A DNA stretch of 64,000 nt from Thozetella sp. PMI_491 (taxonomy: Eukaryota > Ascomycota > Sordariomycetes > Chaetosphaeriales > Chaetosphaeriaceae). Under the pieces are notes generated by a model that saw only the letters and a program-made list of their open reading frames with translations, searched no databases and had not been told where the DNA came from. The stretch is from NCBI GenBank assembly GCA_021432635.1, contig MU270069.1, forward strand, positions 409,793 through 473,792, in the 5' to 3' direction. Position numbers and translations under genes: made by a program. Below are positions 48,291 through 60,600 of the stretch, one piece after another (positions within the stretch are counted from its first letter, which is position 1; the number at the start of each line of letters is the position of its first letter).

Positions 48291-49977
48291 ATGGCCGGAA
48301 CGATAAACAAGCCTAAGAGTGAGTCAATTCTTCCTCCCAACTTGGGTACTTTCTGGATCTAATCCTCTTCCAGAGCCCAAGTCCAAGCGGACGCCGGTCC
48401 GCCTGCGACACAAGATCGAAAAAGCATCGGCGGCCAAGCAAAGAAAGGAGCGGAAGCTCGCCAGGAAAAACCCAGAATGGCGGTCCAAGCTCAAGAAGGA
48501 CCCAGGTATCCCGAATCTGTTCCCATACAAGGAGAAGCTCCTCCACCAGATCGAGGAGAACAAAATCCGGAAGAAGGCGGAGGAGCAACGCCGGCGCGAG
48601 GCTGCCAAGGCTGCCAGCAATCCCGTGCCTGAGGATGGAGACATGGAGGAGGACGAGGTTGACAGCGAGCTTGGTGACCTTGAGGACGGCGAGGACGGCG
48701 ACATGGACGTCGACGACAGCGACATCGATGAGTCGAATCCCCTCGCCGCTCTGATCGCTAGCGCCAAGAAGTCGGCCGAGAAGTACGACCGCGAGCTGCG
48801 GGACGGGAACGAGGGGGATGAAGATATAGACGAGGACGACTCAGACGATGAAACCAGCGGGGGAATCGTTGAGGTCGAAGGCGGGGCGTCATCCCGCAAG
48901 GCCTACGACAAGGTTTTCAAGCAGGTTGTCGAGCAGGCGGACGTCATCTTGTACGTCCTCGACGCCCGCGACCCAGAGGGCACTCGCTCGCGCGATATTG
49001 AGCGCTCCGTAATGGCCGCTGCTTCGGGGGGGAAGCGCTTGCTTCTGATCCTCAACAAGGTTGACTTGATCCCCCCGCCGGTCCTGCGCAATTGGCTCAT
49101 CCATCTACGGCGCTACTTCCCGACCCTGCCCCTGATGGCGTCAAGCCCCGCCGCCAACGCCCATACCTTCAACCATCGCGACATGACGGTCAAGAGCACC
49201 AGCACAGCACTGTTCCGCGCGCTTAAAACCTTCTCCGCGAACCAGGGGCTCAAGCGCGCCATTTCAGTCGGCGTCATCGGGTACCCCAACGTCGGCAAGT
49301 CGTCCGTCATCAACGCCCTAACCGCCCGCCTGAGCAACAGCCGTAGCCAGCACGCGGCATGCCCCGCGGGCGCCGAGGCTGGCGTGACCACGTCGATCCG
49401 TAGGGTCAAGATCGATAGCAAGCTCACCCTGCTGGACTCTCCCGGCATCGTCTTCCCCTCCACGGTCGAGGACTCGTCGGCGGGGTTTGTGCCGAAGAAT
49501 AAGACTGAGGCGCACGCGCACCTCGTTCTCCTGAACGCGGTACCTCCCAAGAACATCGAAGACCCCGTGCCGGCTGTGATTCTGCTTCTGAAGCGCCTGT
49601 CGACGACGCCAGAGCTTGTCGAGAAGATGACTGCTGTGTACGACCTTCCGCCATTGCTTGTTGACCCGAACAGCGGCGACGCGACGACCGATTTCCTTGT
49701 GCAGGTCGCTCGCAAGCGCGGCAGGCTCGGACGAGGCGGCGTGCCCAACATTCATGCCGCGGCTATGACGGTGGTGACAGACTGGCGAGACGGGCGGATC
49801 CAGGGCTGGGTGGACGCACCTACTCTAGCTGTTGCCACCGATGGGGAGGGCTCGACGGGGAAGCGGGGAGACGACGTTGCGGCGCCAGATCAGAAGGTCA
49901 TCGTGACGGAGTGGGCAAAAGAATTCAAGATAGAGGGACTCTGGGGGGACGATGCTGCTGATGAGGAGATGGCATGA
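48291..49977 (+). CDS. NUG1: Nucleolar GTPase NUG1 (nucleostemin/GNL3 family)
   Basis: Circularly permuted GTPase needed for 60S subunit maturation in the nucleolus and nucleoplasm. Two exons, 48291-48318 and 48374-49977, give 543 aa. The first exon is only 28 nt and is joined by an intron starting GTGAGT and ending TTCCAG. The N terminus is basic (KSKRTPVRLRHKIEKA, KQRKERKLARK), matching the RNA-binding/nucleolar signal of the family, followed by a coiled coil and a very acidic stretch at about 95-180. G motifs occur in permuted order: NKVD (237-240), GYPNVGKS (312-319), DSPG (364-367). The C-terminal part carries the DFLVQVARKRGRLGRGG block typical of the family. It converges with DIS3. Confidence 0.95.
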
Positions 49978-50758
49978 GCAACTCGGAGGCCGAGGATGCT
50001 CTCTTAACATATTAGTATTCTTCGCAGCCTCACGCGGTCAGAATGGCTGGGGACGGCGTTTCGGTTGTGCTGGCTGTAACTAGCCCGGATAAATTTACTG
50101 GGGATAGAACCTTAGTTCCCGAATCCAATAGTGGTGGTTCCTCAATCTGATGTAGAACCTGAGCTGTTGAGGCGTATATATATATATATATGTATTCAAG
50201 CTGGACGGAGAGTATAGAGTATTGGCCATCTCGATGTCTATTGGGGACAGAGGCGGCTCTGCCCAGAAATGTCAATCTGCGCGCTTGGAGGTTAATATTA
50301 CCGCCGCAAGCCCCTAACTGTGTAAACAAAGCATAAACACGGGATGGACTTCTAGTATGGGAAATGAAATTGACGTGTGCCAGGCAATTCACGGCATATC
50401 GCGCTCGTGTTTGAATACCTCCCTATTCCTGAGCACATGGATATCGTCGATCGTGAACACTTCGTCCTACTTTCACATTTAATATCGTGTCTTTTACGAT
50501 ACATATATCATATGGTTTCCCGTCTTAGCACCGCCTTTTTCGCTGCATAGAGCTGACCCTGGCAGCTGTGCAAGGGCTCCTAGTCCATGGATGATTGGGC
50601 TAACGCTCTACTCCCGCTGAGGTATCCTATCCCCACGGCCATAGATTCTCTACTAGTACTCGTGCTGCAAGAGCTCGCACTTGCTCGGAATCCTTCGTAC
50701 GCGATAAATTGCCACCCCTCCCATGATCGAGGGCGGGGCGCGGGGCCTGAGCGAGCCC
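49978..50758. other. Convergent spacer NUG1 / DIS3
   Basis: 781 bp that should contain both 3' UTRs. A short TA repeat (about 9 units) lies at 50174-50192. The sequence is locally less GC-rich than the rest. No gene was seen. Confidence 0.5.
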
Positions 50759-53700
50759 TTAGACAAGCTCCATCTTCACGCCTCTCTTCCCTGTCAGCTC
50801 ATCCTTCTGATCCATGACCCGTACCCGCACCTTCTGGAACAGTTCGATGGTCACTTCGCGGCTGCCACTAGTCTTGAGCACGAAGTTTTCGGCATCATAT
50901 TCTGCCGCCGGCTCCGGGTCGGCGAGGTCGCGCAGACGGATCAAGCCCTCGATGCCGAAGCGCGGGACCAGCACCACGAAGCCGTTGCTGAATATTTTAA
51001 ACACGAAGCCGTCCTCTTCGGTAGCCTTGCCACGAAGTGCCTGGCCCACGTAGTAGGCAATGCTAGCGCGGCCGGCGAGTTGCGCGTTGCGGTGACGCAC
51101 GTTGATGTTCTTGCATACAGCTTCAAGCCGGCCACGGCTACGAACGCTGGGATCGACAGATTCGTACTCGATTGCCGCGGCGAGCTGCCGGTGCGCGAGC
51201 AGGTCGGCGTAGCGTCGGATGGGGGAGGTGAAGTGGGTGTAGATCTCGCTGGCTAGGCCATAGTGGCGAAATTCCGGATAGGACTGCGTTCCGGAGCAGA
51301 AGTACTCGGCCGACATTAGGCAGCGGGTGGCCATGATGCGCACGAGCGTGTTGAAGAAGGGATTACGGGGATCCACGCACCGGTCGAGACTGTCGGCCAG
51401 CGCGCGGGAAGACTCAACGTTGAGCATGATACCTTTCTTAACCTTGAGCTGGTTGGAGAGCTCATCGAAGTTGGTCCTTGGCGGCGCAGCGTGGCGACGC
51501 AGAATAGCAGTCTGGGGGAAGGCCTCGTGGATACGGGCAGCCACGCTGGTATTTGCCAAAAGCATAAATTCCTCGACAAGAGACATGGTGTCCAGGTGCT
51601 CCTTGGTTTTGACGTCAATCGGGTCTGAGGTCTCTGATTCCATTTGGACCTTGACCTCGGGCGACGATAGACTCAGAGCGCCCGCGTCTATTCGCTTTTG
51701 CTTCAACTTCCGAGACAGCACCATCAAGGTCCTGATGCCCTTGGTGAGGTCATCCTGCTGCGAAGCGTCGTCAACACGAAGTTGTGCCTCTTCGTAGCTA
51801 AAGGCCTCGCGGGACTTGATGACCGACTTGGTGAAGTGCGAGTTGACAATGTCGGCCGAGGCATTCATCTCCCAGATGACGGAGAATGCATATCGCTCTA
51901 CGTATGGCTTGAGAGAGCAGAGGTCCGTACCTAGAAGCATAGGAAGCATGTCGATGCGTTTGTCCACAAGGTACACGGTCGTGCCTCGGATGCTGGCCTC
52001 GGCATCCATGGCGTTGTTCGGCTTGACGAAGTGGGACACGTCAGCAATGTGCACGCCGACCTCAAAGTTGCCGTTTGGAAGCTCTCTTGCGTGAAGGGCG
52101 TCGTCAATATCCTGGCATCCAATAGGGTCGATACTGCAGATCAGGAGATCGCGAAGGTCGGCCCGGTCCTGCCAGCCCGGGTCGTCTGTGCTTGCAGGAA
52201 CCTTCCAGTCGTGTCCCTCTTTTGGCAGACAATCGAGGACTGTCTTGGGGAAAGGCCGGTACTGCACGTCGTACTCGAGGAGGAGCGCTTCTGTCTCGGC
52301 TGCCTTGGTCTCGAGCTCACCCAGAGATCGGATCAGGTGACCAGAGGGGTTCCGTGAGTCCCGATCCCACGAGTCAATGGTGACGACAATTCGTTTCCCA
52401 AGGAGCTCGCCGGCCTGTCTTGTGCGCAGACGGATTTTTGGGATTTTCCTGTCCATGGTGATAACAAAGACAGTGTCTTGCTTGAGGCCCTGGTTGGCCG
52501 ACTGGCTGACAGACGACTGGTCGATGTGGCCAACATATTGCCGCCAGTTGCGCTTGATTATGCCAACGACCTTGGCGGTGGGCTCTGCGAGGCCCTCACC
52601 TGTCTTACCATGGGTGCGCTTCACCTCTTCCTGGAGGGCTTTGCGCTCCTTTTCTGAGACGAAATCTGTGCCCTCCTCAGTATCCGGGTTCTCGTTCTTC
52701 GTGATGGCATCCTCCTCCAGAACTTTTGTGGAAGGTTCTTTCCACTGGTCTTTCGGGAGCACCTCGACAACTACCACATCACCATCAACTGCTCGGTTGA
52801 TGTTTTCTCGGCCGAGGATCAACAGCGGCTTGGCGAAGGCGGGAACGCGAATGGAACCCTCTAGATAGTTGTATGAAGAGACGTTGAAGATGCCTTGGTG
52901 GAGCAAAGCAGCCTTCACGCCAGTGTTCATCTTGGAGACACTCAGATGCTCGGGGTAGAGGTGGGCCTGCTTCCTGTCTCTATTGATGCTCTCGTCCTGG
53001 GAATCTGGCAGCATGTCGAGCAGCTTGTCACCGTCCTTCAGCTGCGATATGTACTCACGGAGCGAGCATGCGGCGAGTCCGTCGGCCCTGGCCTTCTGTA
53101 GGTTCTCGCGGTCGTTGCTGAGCATGACAACCGTCGGGATCTTCTTAGCCTTGGTCTTGGCCAGATGCTCGCCATACCACTTGACGGCCCTTCGGACAGC
53201 ACGGTCGTTGCGGTCGTTCACCGTCTCTCCCTCCTCTCGCTTCACATAGGTCTCGAGGCGGAACTCGTTGAAGAAAACGTAGAAGCGCTTGTCTTCGCTC
53301 TTGGTCAGGCCGATGAGGCGGTTGTAGAGGGGCAGGGACCGGTTCCGGACTTCCTCGAGCACCACCTGGAGCACAACAACATCGTAGAAGGCGGCGGTCT
53401 GCTCAAACAAGTCCATGGCGCTGAGGAACGCATTGGTATCCGGGATGAGGTAGTGGCCCTGGGTGTACGTCTTCGTTCCAGCGGGCTTGTCCGAGAGCAC
53501 GAAGGGGAGGGCTAGGGAGCTCGGGTTAGCTAGGGTTGCCGTCGCGCAGATTACATAGATTGGGAACGGGATGGCCTACGGGTCCCTGCGGCATTGCGAG
53601 GCGCGCTCTTGGCGCAGGCCTGGCAGAGCTGCGAGGAGCAAGGGATGTCTTGGCGCAGGTAGACCTCACGCACGATCTTCTGGACCTTGCCCGACTTCGT

Positions 53701-53775
53701 GGACCGGACGTAGACCTTGCTAGAGATGTTGGACGCAAAAGGGTCCGTCTCTAGGGACCGCTTGAGACTGGCCAT
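50759..53775 (-). CDS. DIS3: Exosome catalytic nuclease DIS3/RRP44
   Basis: Processive 3'-5' exoribonuclease and endonuclease of the RNA exosome, nuclear and cytoplasmic. Two exons, 53775-53580 and 53511-50759, give 982 aa (yeast 1001). Domains in order: CR3 cysteine motif at Cys46, Cys51, Cys54; PIN endonuclease domain with catalytic Asp90 in IPDTNAF; two cold-shock-like domains; RNB domain with SIDPIGCQDIDDALH at about 525-539 carrying the metal-binding Asp cluster, then GVHIADVSHFV; C-terminal S1 domain with GFVVLVPRFGIEGLI. All key residues appear intact. The 68-nt intron has two in-frame candidate acceptors 18 nt apart; I chose the one downstream of the GCTAAC branch site. It converges with NUG1, another ribosome-biogenesis gene. 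Confidence 0.96.
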
Positions 53776-56700
53776 TTTCGGACGGCTTCGTTAGTCTTTC
53801 TCAACCCGGTTGCGAGCCTTGCCTCCAGAGGTTTGATGTTTTTGGATATCAAAAAAATAGCTTGGAGGGGCGCTTGTGTCACGAATCAAACCAGCCTCTG
53901 CGCTTGCTTATCTTATCGTACCTTACCTTGGATCTTCAGGTGCACACCCGTGCACCCAACCCAGAGGGCGACACACACCCAACCCTTCCCGCTGGGCCCA
54001 TCCCCCCCTCCCCACCCTTCCTTCCAACCTTCCCACCCCACCACCATTTTTGACTCGCGGGCCAGCGCCAGGCCCCTCCCCCCCCCCTTTCTCCCTAGCA
54101 AGAGGCGTGCTCCAGACTCCAGGTAAGGTCGACAGATTAACCAACCTCCTTTGCAGTCAACCATCTGTCCAACTTGGGCCAAAGGCACATGGAATGCCTC
54201 GATTAGGGATATCGAAATTAGGCAAAGCAACACAGCACCCGGGCTCTTTGGATTGGTATCACGTGGCTGCTATGGTCATCCTCGGACGTCCTTTGGACTT
54301 TGATATCGAGCATAAAGCCGACGAGGAGCGGTGAGACTTGTGACCATCACGCATGTACAGAACGAGGCCATCTGGGTGACTTCCCGAGTCCTTGAGGACG
54401 TGTCTGTCAGCTCGGTCCCTTGACGAAGCCATGCCACGGACCACCGGGACTGGCCCCCCTCGCCCGGCATCTACCTATTTGCCATATGACGGCCTTTCAA
54501 GGTACGTCAGTCTGACAGAGCCCGCAGGCAGGCTCATTTACGTGTTAAATATCCCCCGGTCGGACTGGCACTGGCTCGGCTGCTGGCTAGATGTCCCAGC
54601 GCTGGTGACGCATGCGAAGCCCAAGTTACACAGAAGGGATCGCAGCTGTCATCTTCCTCTAGCCCCGTATCACCAACCCTAGCCGGGGCTCGGGTTGCAG
54701 CGTGTTCGAGGTCTCTTGTATCTCCCGCCTCGTGCTTCACAAGAATCTCGGGGTCCCGAGACAGCGCTGTCGCACAGCGCCCGCGAGGGGGGGCCACGTC
54801 GAACACCCTTCTATCGTCGATGGAGGGGTGGTTGCCAGCTAAGGAAACTTTGATCCGAACAATTGAGCCAGCCAGGCCCAGGTCTGTCTGTAGCAAGCCA
54901 CTGCCCGTGGCCCCAAGACGATCCGGGAGGTGCAGATTCACCCCACCAGGTCCCGAACTTTGTGCAAGAATGGGCGTGGCGGCTATACATAGAGACGCAG
55001 GGAAGGGATCCCCCCAAGCCACGGGGCGGGGGGGGAGGCCAGCGCCTTTGGGATGCCCGGCCAGAAGAAGCCTCCCCCCCGACAGTATTAATTGCGAATT
55101 AATACATGGCCCGGATCATATGATCTGCGACGACCATAACCGGCGCATTTTGCCATATTACCAGGCTCTTGGGGGATGCCGCCTCTGTTGCGCAAGCACC
55201 CGCTGACGCTGACTGGTAGGTATGTTTGCTGTGTGTGTCCTCTTGAAGGAGGGAGCAGAAACGAACCGGGGGAGGGGGAGGGGGGAAGGATGCACTTGGA
55301 GACAAGGGGCGAACCTAACGAGAGAAGGGGGGGGCCCTTGAAGATCGTGGTCTGAGCTTCACATCATCGACAGCCGTCGTAGGCGGCCAGCCGCCCGGGC
55401 CGCCCCAAAAATAGTCGGCGCACGGGTAGATAAGATAAGATGCCGAAACCTTGACAGCCAGACTTCTGGGGTAGCCAAGTCGACCTCGTTTGACGGGAAC
55501 CGTCATCGTCGTCAAGCAGTGTTGGACACCAGCGACATAGACCTAGGAGGAAAGCGGGTAAACACCAGGCCGGGTTGCAGGCGAAAGAGAGACTCAAGCC
55601 AGCCCATTGCGCTGCAGGCTCGCAGTGTCACAACCGCTAAGGCATCAAGGAGAGAGGCGTGGGCAAAAAAGCTCAAGGCTGGGCACAAAGGCCGGGCATG
55701 ATGGCCAACCCCTGGCGCTGTCCTATTGGAACAGCTGGGGCATCAACGAAGCTACCCATGCGGCGCGGGCATGAAAGCTGACGGCGATCCAATGCGTCAC
55801 CGCGCCGCGCTGCCTGGAGTGCATGTACATAGTAAGCCTGAGTCAAAAAAGACAGAGAAAAGATGAGATGACCGGGCCCGCGTGCGTACCAGGGAACCCA
55901 GCCGTTGAGCCCGGGTCCACAGCGGTGGCAGGCCGAAGTGCTAGACTGGCGGCTAACCCGCTGGCTATGGCTGAGACTGTGCTGTAGTTTTTGTTCATGA
56001 GGCCGTTCTTAGCCCGTCTCCTAGCGCTGTTGCAGCCGCGCTACCGCGGCCGAGGTTGCGTCAAAGTGCCGAGCCATCCTGATGCCTAGCGTCCTGGGAT
56101 CTGGCCAGGTATCCAAGGCCAGGCGTTTTGTCTTACGCCTCGCCAAGCAACCCAAAATATAATATTCGAGGCGAGGGGCAACGGCCCGGGTATCGAGACG
56201 GCGCTAGTGCTCACCCCGAAAGGTAGTCGGGAATGACCAGTGGAGAGCGGCCTTTTGTCGTGGCGTTGGACGGATTGGAGAGGCTCGCTCGCGAATCAAA
56301 CCGAGGGGCTAGCTGCAGGACTTCTGGTGACGGGCTCGTCGGTAGCCATGGGATTCGAATGCATCGCTGGCTGGTGGGCCGGCTGGGGCCTATGCAAGTC
56401 AAAGGCGGAAGGGAGGAAGGGAAGGGGGGAAAAGGGGGGGGGGGGGGGTGGACGAGAGCGCCCTTGTGAGTAGCCGAAATGGGGCTCCCTCGTCAGGACA
56501 GGCGATTATAGCATGCAAGAGCGGGTAGCAGGGGGACTCCCGCCCCGACTCACAGCACAGCGCTGGGACGCAAACGAGAAGGTGACAATCTGGGCACCCT
56601 CTCCCGACTTCAGACGCCTGCAAAGCGGTGGAGCCGGACCTAGATCGTGGAGAGGGGGGGGGGGGCCAAGGGCGGACCAGCAGAGTGCAGCGATCAACAG

Positions 56701-57690
56701 CAACCCTCTATCTCGTCGTTCCCGCCCTTGGTCTGGCGTCACATCCATGGCGGACAGCCAGCATTAACGGGGTGATGGGCCTCCCGTCCACGAGGCGGAC
56801 CTGGCTCCGGGAGCTAGGAATCTCGGGAGTGGTGGGGAAGAGAAGGGAAAGGGGGGGGGGAGTGCACGGTATAGTAGCAGAGCCTTATTAGAGAGGGGAG
56901 GAGATCCTCCACACGCGTACGCGCGACGCGCGAAAGAGAATAAGAGAGAGAGAGAGAGAGCTTTCATTTCCCGAGTCCCCTTGGCGATGGGCTGCCTCCT
57001 AGCAATGATGGCGGATCGCACTGACGGGCTCTAGGAAACTCACGAAAGGACAAACCTGGAGACGGGCGGCCAGCTCCCAGCCGACGAACCCTGGCTTCGC
57101 TTTCGGGTTTGGGCGGGAGGGCATCGTACAGCGGGCCAGCGGCCATGGGCGCCAAGAGGCTCGGTGCCGATACATACAGTACCCAGATAGGTACCTACAT
57201 ACAATCTACAGTAGTACTAATTATGGTAGGAACAGACCCCGAGAGCAAGCCCTATCGACGATTCCCTCGGGGGGAGGGGGTTTAGGATCGCGCAATGTTT
57301 CTGCAGGTAAGCACCCCAAGCAGGTGCATACTTTGTGAGTACACGAGGCCCTTGGCCGCTTGCGAAGCAATCGTGGCTCCTTATTCTATCTTTGCCCCCG
57401 TCCAAGTTTGGTTCGGCGAACGACCCTCAATCTGGGGGTCATGGCGCACAAGCTGGTCCGCGGCGACGCACTTCCTCGGATGGGGGGCGGGATGCTCGGC
57501 TAGGAGAGGGGAGGGGAGGGCTTGCTGCTCTGGACTTTACGGCAGTCACTTTGCAGCGGGCTGGACTAGCTCAGTTCGCGAACTCGTGGTCAATGATTTG
57601 CAGGAGGGTCTGTGTGTCAGCTGGTCTCTGCCGCCGTTGCATTGAGGAGGCCAATGGGCGTGATGCCCAGGATAGGTCAAGGCCAATCGT
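53776..57690. other. Upstream of DIS3 and gene-free region, left part
   Basis: Right of 53775 lies the DIS3 promoter, with a purine-rich minus strand at 53975-54095. The remainder has only short or biased frames. Visible items: G15 at 56434-56448, a G-rich run near 56650-56668, (AG)9 at 56943-56960 and GGTACC-like words at 57172-57215. No RNA gene or transposon was recognised. Confidence 0.45.
56943..56960 (+). repeat. AG dinucleotide microsatellite
   Basis: Nine AG units in the gene-free right part of the window. Confidence 0.9.
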
Positions 57691-60600
57691 AGCTGGGGGG
57701 TGTGCTCACTACCCCTGTCGACCTCGCTCACACCCTCCTTCTCCACCCCAGCCATTTCTCTTCGACTCCCCCCTCCTCTTTTCCTTACACCCCCTCCTGC
57801 TCCCCCCACCTTCACTCTTGTGCTTGCTCCTTGGCCGTGGGCGAACCCCCCCCTCCCCTCCCCTCCCTCTGCTGGGAAGCTTGAGCTGCGCTGTTCACAC
57901 CATCTTCTAGGACCTCTCCTTGTCTCCCCACACTCTTCAAAGACAATGCCACATATTGATTGCGTCTGTGTGCTGCTCAGAGCCCGTGAAACGCGCAGGT
58001 CACATGGCTGAGCAAGTGAGCAACTCAGACCTCGACTTGCATAGGTAAAAACCATCTCCCGATACGATCTGGACCAGGTGGGGGAGGCCGTGGCGGCGAC
58101 TCGACAGACCAAAGAGCCTAGGCATGTCTAGCGGCTGCGTCGGAAGGACGACATGATGCATGGCACTAGGACAGGAAGTAGGCGTGTACTTGATAAGTCC
58201 AAGCTGGCCCGCTTGCCTCCGCTTGCATCGACGAGAGCCGTATACGCGAGCGTATAGAGCAAGTTGCGAGGTTGGTAGTCGTCGCCCGTAGCAGTAGCCG
58301 ATATGAAACAGCTGGTACACGCGGCGTACTTCTGTAACTTGCCGGCAGCTCCTCTACGCCTTATCTCCACCTGGCTGCAGAGACACACACACACGCGAGC
58401 ACGCGTGCGCGCGCTCTTTCTCTCGCTGCCTTGTGTCTCGCGCCTTCTATTTCTCTCTCATGTGCGCGCGCAAGCGCAATCTGCAGAGACTGGAACCCCC
58501 GCTGATTTGTTTAAATGTTCCAGGCCGATGAGGTGGAGGAACGGCTATGATCCCTTGATCCCTCCACATCCGAGTTGGTCAATGACGCGCCGATATTTAG
58601 ACAGTGTTTCAGCTGTGGCGTAATATCATGGCCGGGATGCCAGGGTCTGTGGCCAATCGGCCAATCGTGGGGTAGTGAGCTTGATAATTGACCGGAAACG
58701 AACATAGGTTCTCCTAGCTCATGACCAGGCAGCTGATGCGAAGGGACAGAAGGTCCGTCCCCCTCACCCCCCGCGCCCTTCCTCCTGTTGGGATAGTTAG
58801 CTTGCTAAGACTTCGCCAGTCGGGAGTGCGAAGCATCTCGGCAAGATTGCTCTAGCCCCGGATCATCGCATTGACGACCCTTCATGCTGCAAGATGCCGG
58901 AGGCTGGGGATCGCGAGGACGTAGATGTGACAGCCTCAGGAGCCCAGATCCGTAACGCATCCACCCCTCCGCCCCCCCCCGCCCCCCCGGCGGCGGCGGC
59001 GGCGACTGAGAGTATTTTGGTAGCGCAGACGTCCACCGCGCCACCCAGAGATCTCTCTGGGTTGGGCACACAGCCGTAGAGGCCATTGAGGGTACACCGG
59101 CACCAGGGGGGATTCACCGGCCAGCCCCCAGGGAGGGCAAACTGCGAGCTACTGCGGGCACGCGCGCGAGATGGCAGGCTCGTTGCCGTTGGCTGCAGGC
59201 GCTATGCAGATAACCCAGAAAAGTTGGTTCTTTGTGTCACCATGGCCGCGGATGACTGGCAATTTGCATTGGTCATCCTCTGGGGCGTAACTCCGAGAAA
59301 ACCCAAAAGGACTCCATGTGATAGGTGTGCCTCGATAGAGCCTGGCCCTCTTTTGGTGAGTGAGCCTCTTAGCGACAACAGGGAGCCTGCCCTCTGCGTG
59401 TAAGATCGGAAGCATGGCCGGTTTGGGCAACGAGGGAGCTACAGGGAGGAAGGGCGAAGCGAAGGTCCCGTTTGCCCCCTTCAAAATGGACCGCCACGGG
59501 GTCCCTCTCTCATCGAAAACGCCACCAGCCGCGGCTAGTTGGGGGCAAAGGGTTGAACGGTGACGGGTTGCGGGCAAGTCAGAATCGAGAGTTGGCCCTA
59601 GTGGTCCTCACGGCGATCCGGATGACCATCGTTTTCTCTTTATGTTGACATTACGAATGCGCGCCGTGTCGCCTATGATGAACTCGATAAGCCATTGTCC
59701 CTCAAGGATTGCTGCAGCTGTCTCACGTCGTCGCGACGTCGCATCGGCATGCAGAGCGCCGACTGCCTCCTCCTCCCCCCGGTCGTCGACGCGTTCGTAT
59801 TCGTCCGTCCCTGTGCCTGTGGGCACTGTATGTACTACGTACGTGCTGGGCGGAGGCATGGCGAAGCCCAAATTGGCCCTGGCAGAGAGTGGGCACTGGG
59901 CGAGCGGCGGACCTCGGGGAGTCAGACTTTGGCTCGTCTTCAAGCTTGATGCTACTTCGGTCGAGCTGGAAGAGCGGTTTTCTCCGGCTCTGGTTCGCGT
60001 CACTTCCCCGTAATCACCCATCACGAGAGCGGCTCGCCGCCCTAAGCAAGCGTGTTTTTGTTCTTGTTGTCATCGTCATCGCCGTCATCCTCGCTTTCTG
60101 CTGCCGTTCTGGTACCCTTCGTGCATAGCCTGGGCGGAACTCTCTTTATGGCGACGTGCCGGTGCGCCCTGTTAGTCGTCCTTGAGATACCTTAGTAGGG
60201 CGAGCTATTAGTCCAGCATCTATCGCATCTGCTAAGGATCCCGCGATTGACCCGACGTCTGTTCGCGCACCCAGCCTTGGCTTGGGTCTAAGACATTTTA
60301 GTCACGCGCTGTGGGGACCGGCCCAGAGTTCCATGGAATGGAAGGGCACACGGACTCTACGAGAGCTGCGTCCCCCGGGACTCCACCCTGCTAAGGTAGG
60401 TAGGTATACTTCGTACAGCAGTACATACAAGGGGAGCCAGTCCCCGCCGGCACAAGCGTGGCTTGATAACGAAAAGCCAACCAGACAAACTACTTTGTGC
60501 AACGAACTGACGCTACTCCGTTGGGTACACGGGCTAATGGCCCTAGGGCCTAGGCACCGTTAGCTGGATAGGCGCTACATAGTGCTTGAGAGCAATTCAG

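Noticed and set aside
59608-60024. 138-codon minus-strand frame with a moderately normal composition
   Set aside because: No recognised family and an overlapping plus-strand frame of similar length; not enough evidence to call a gene.
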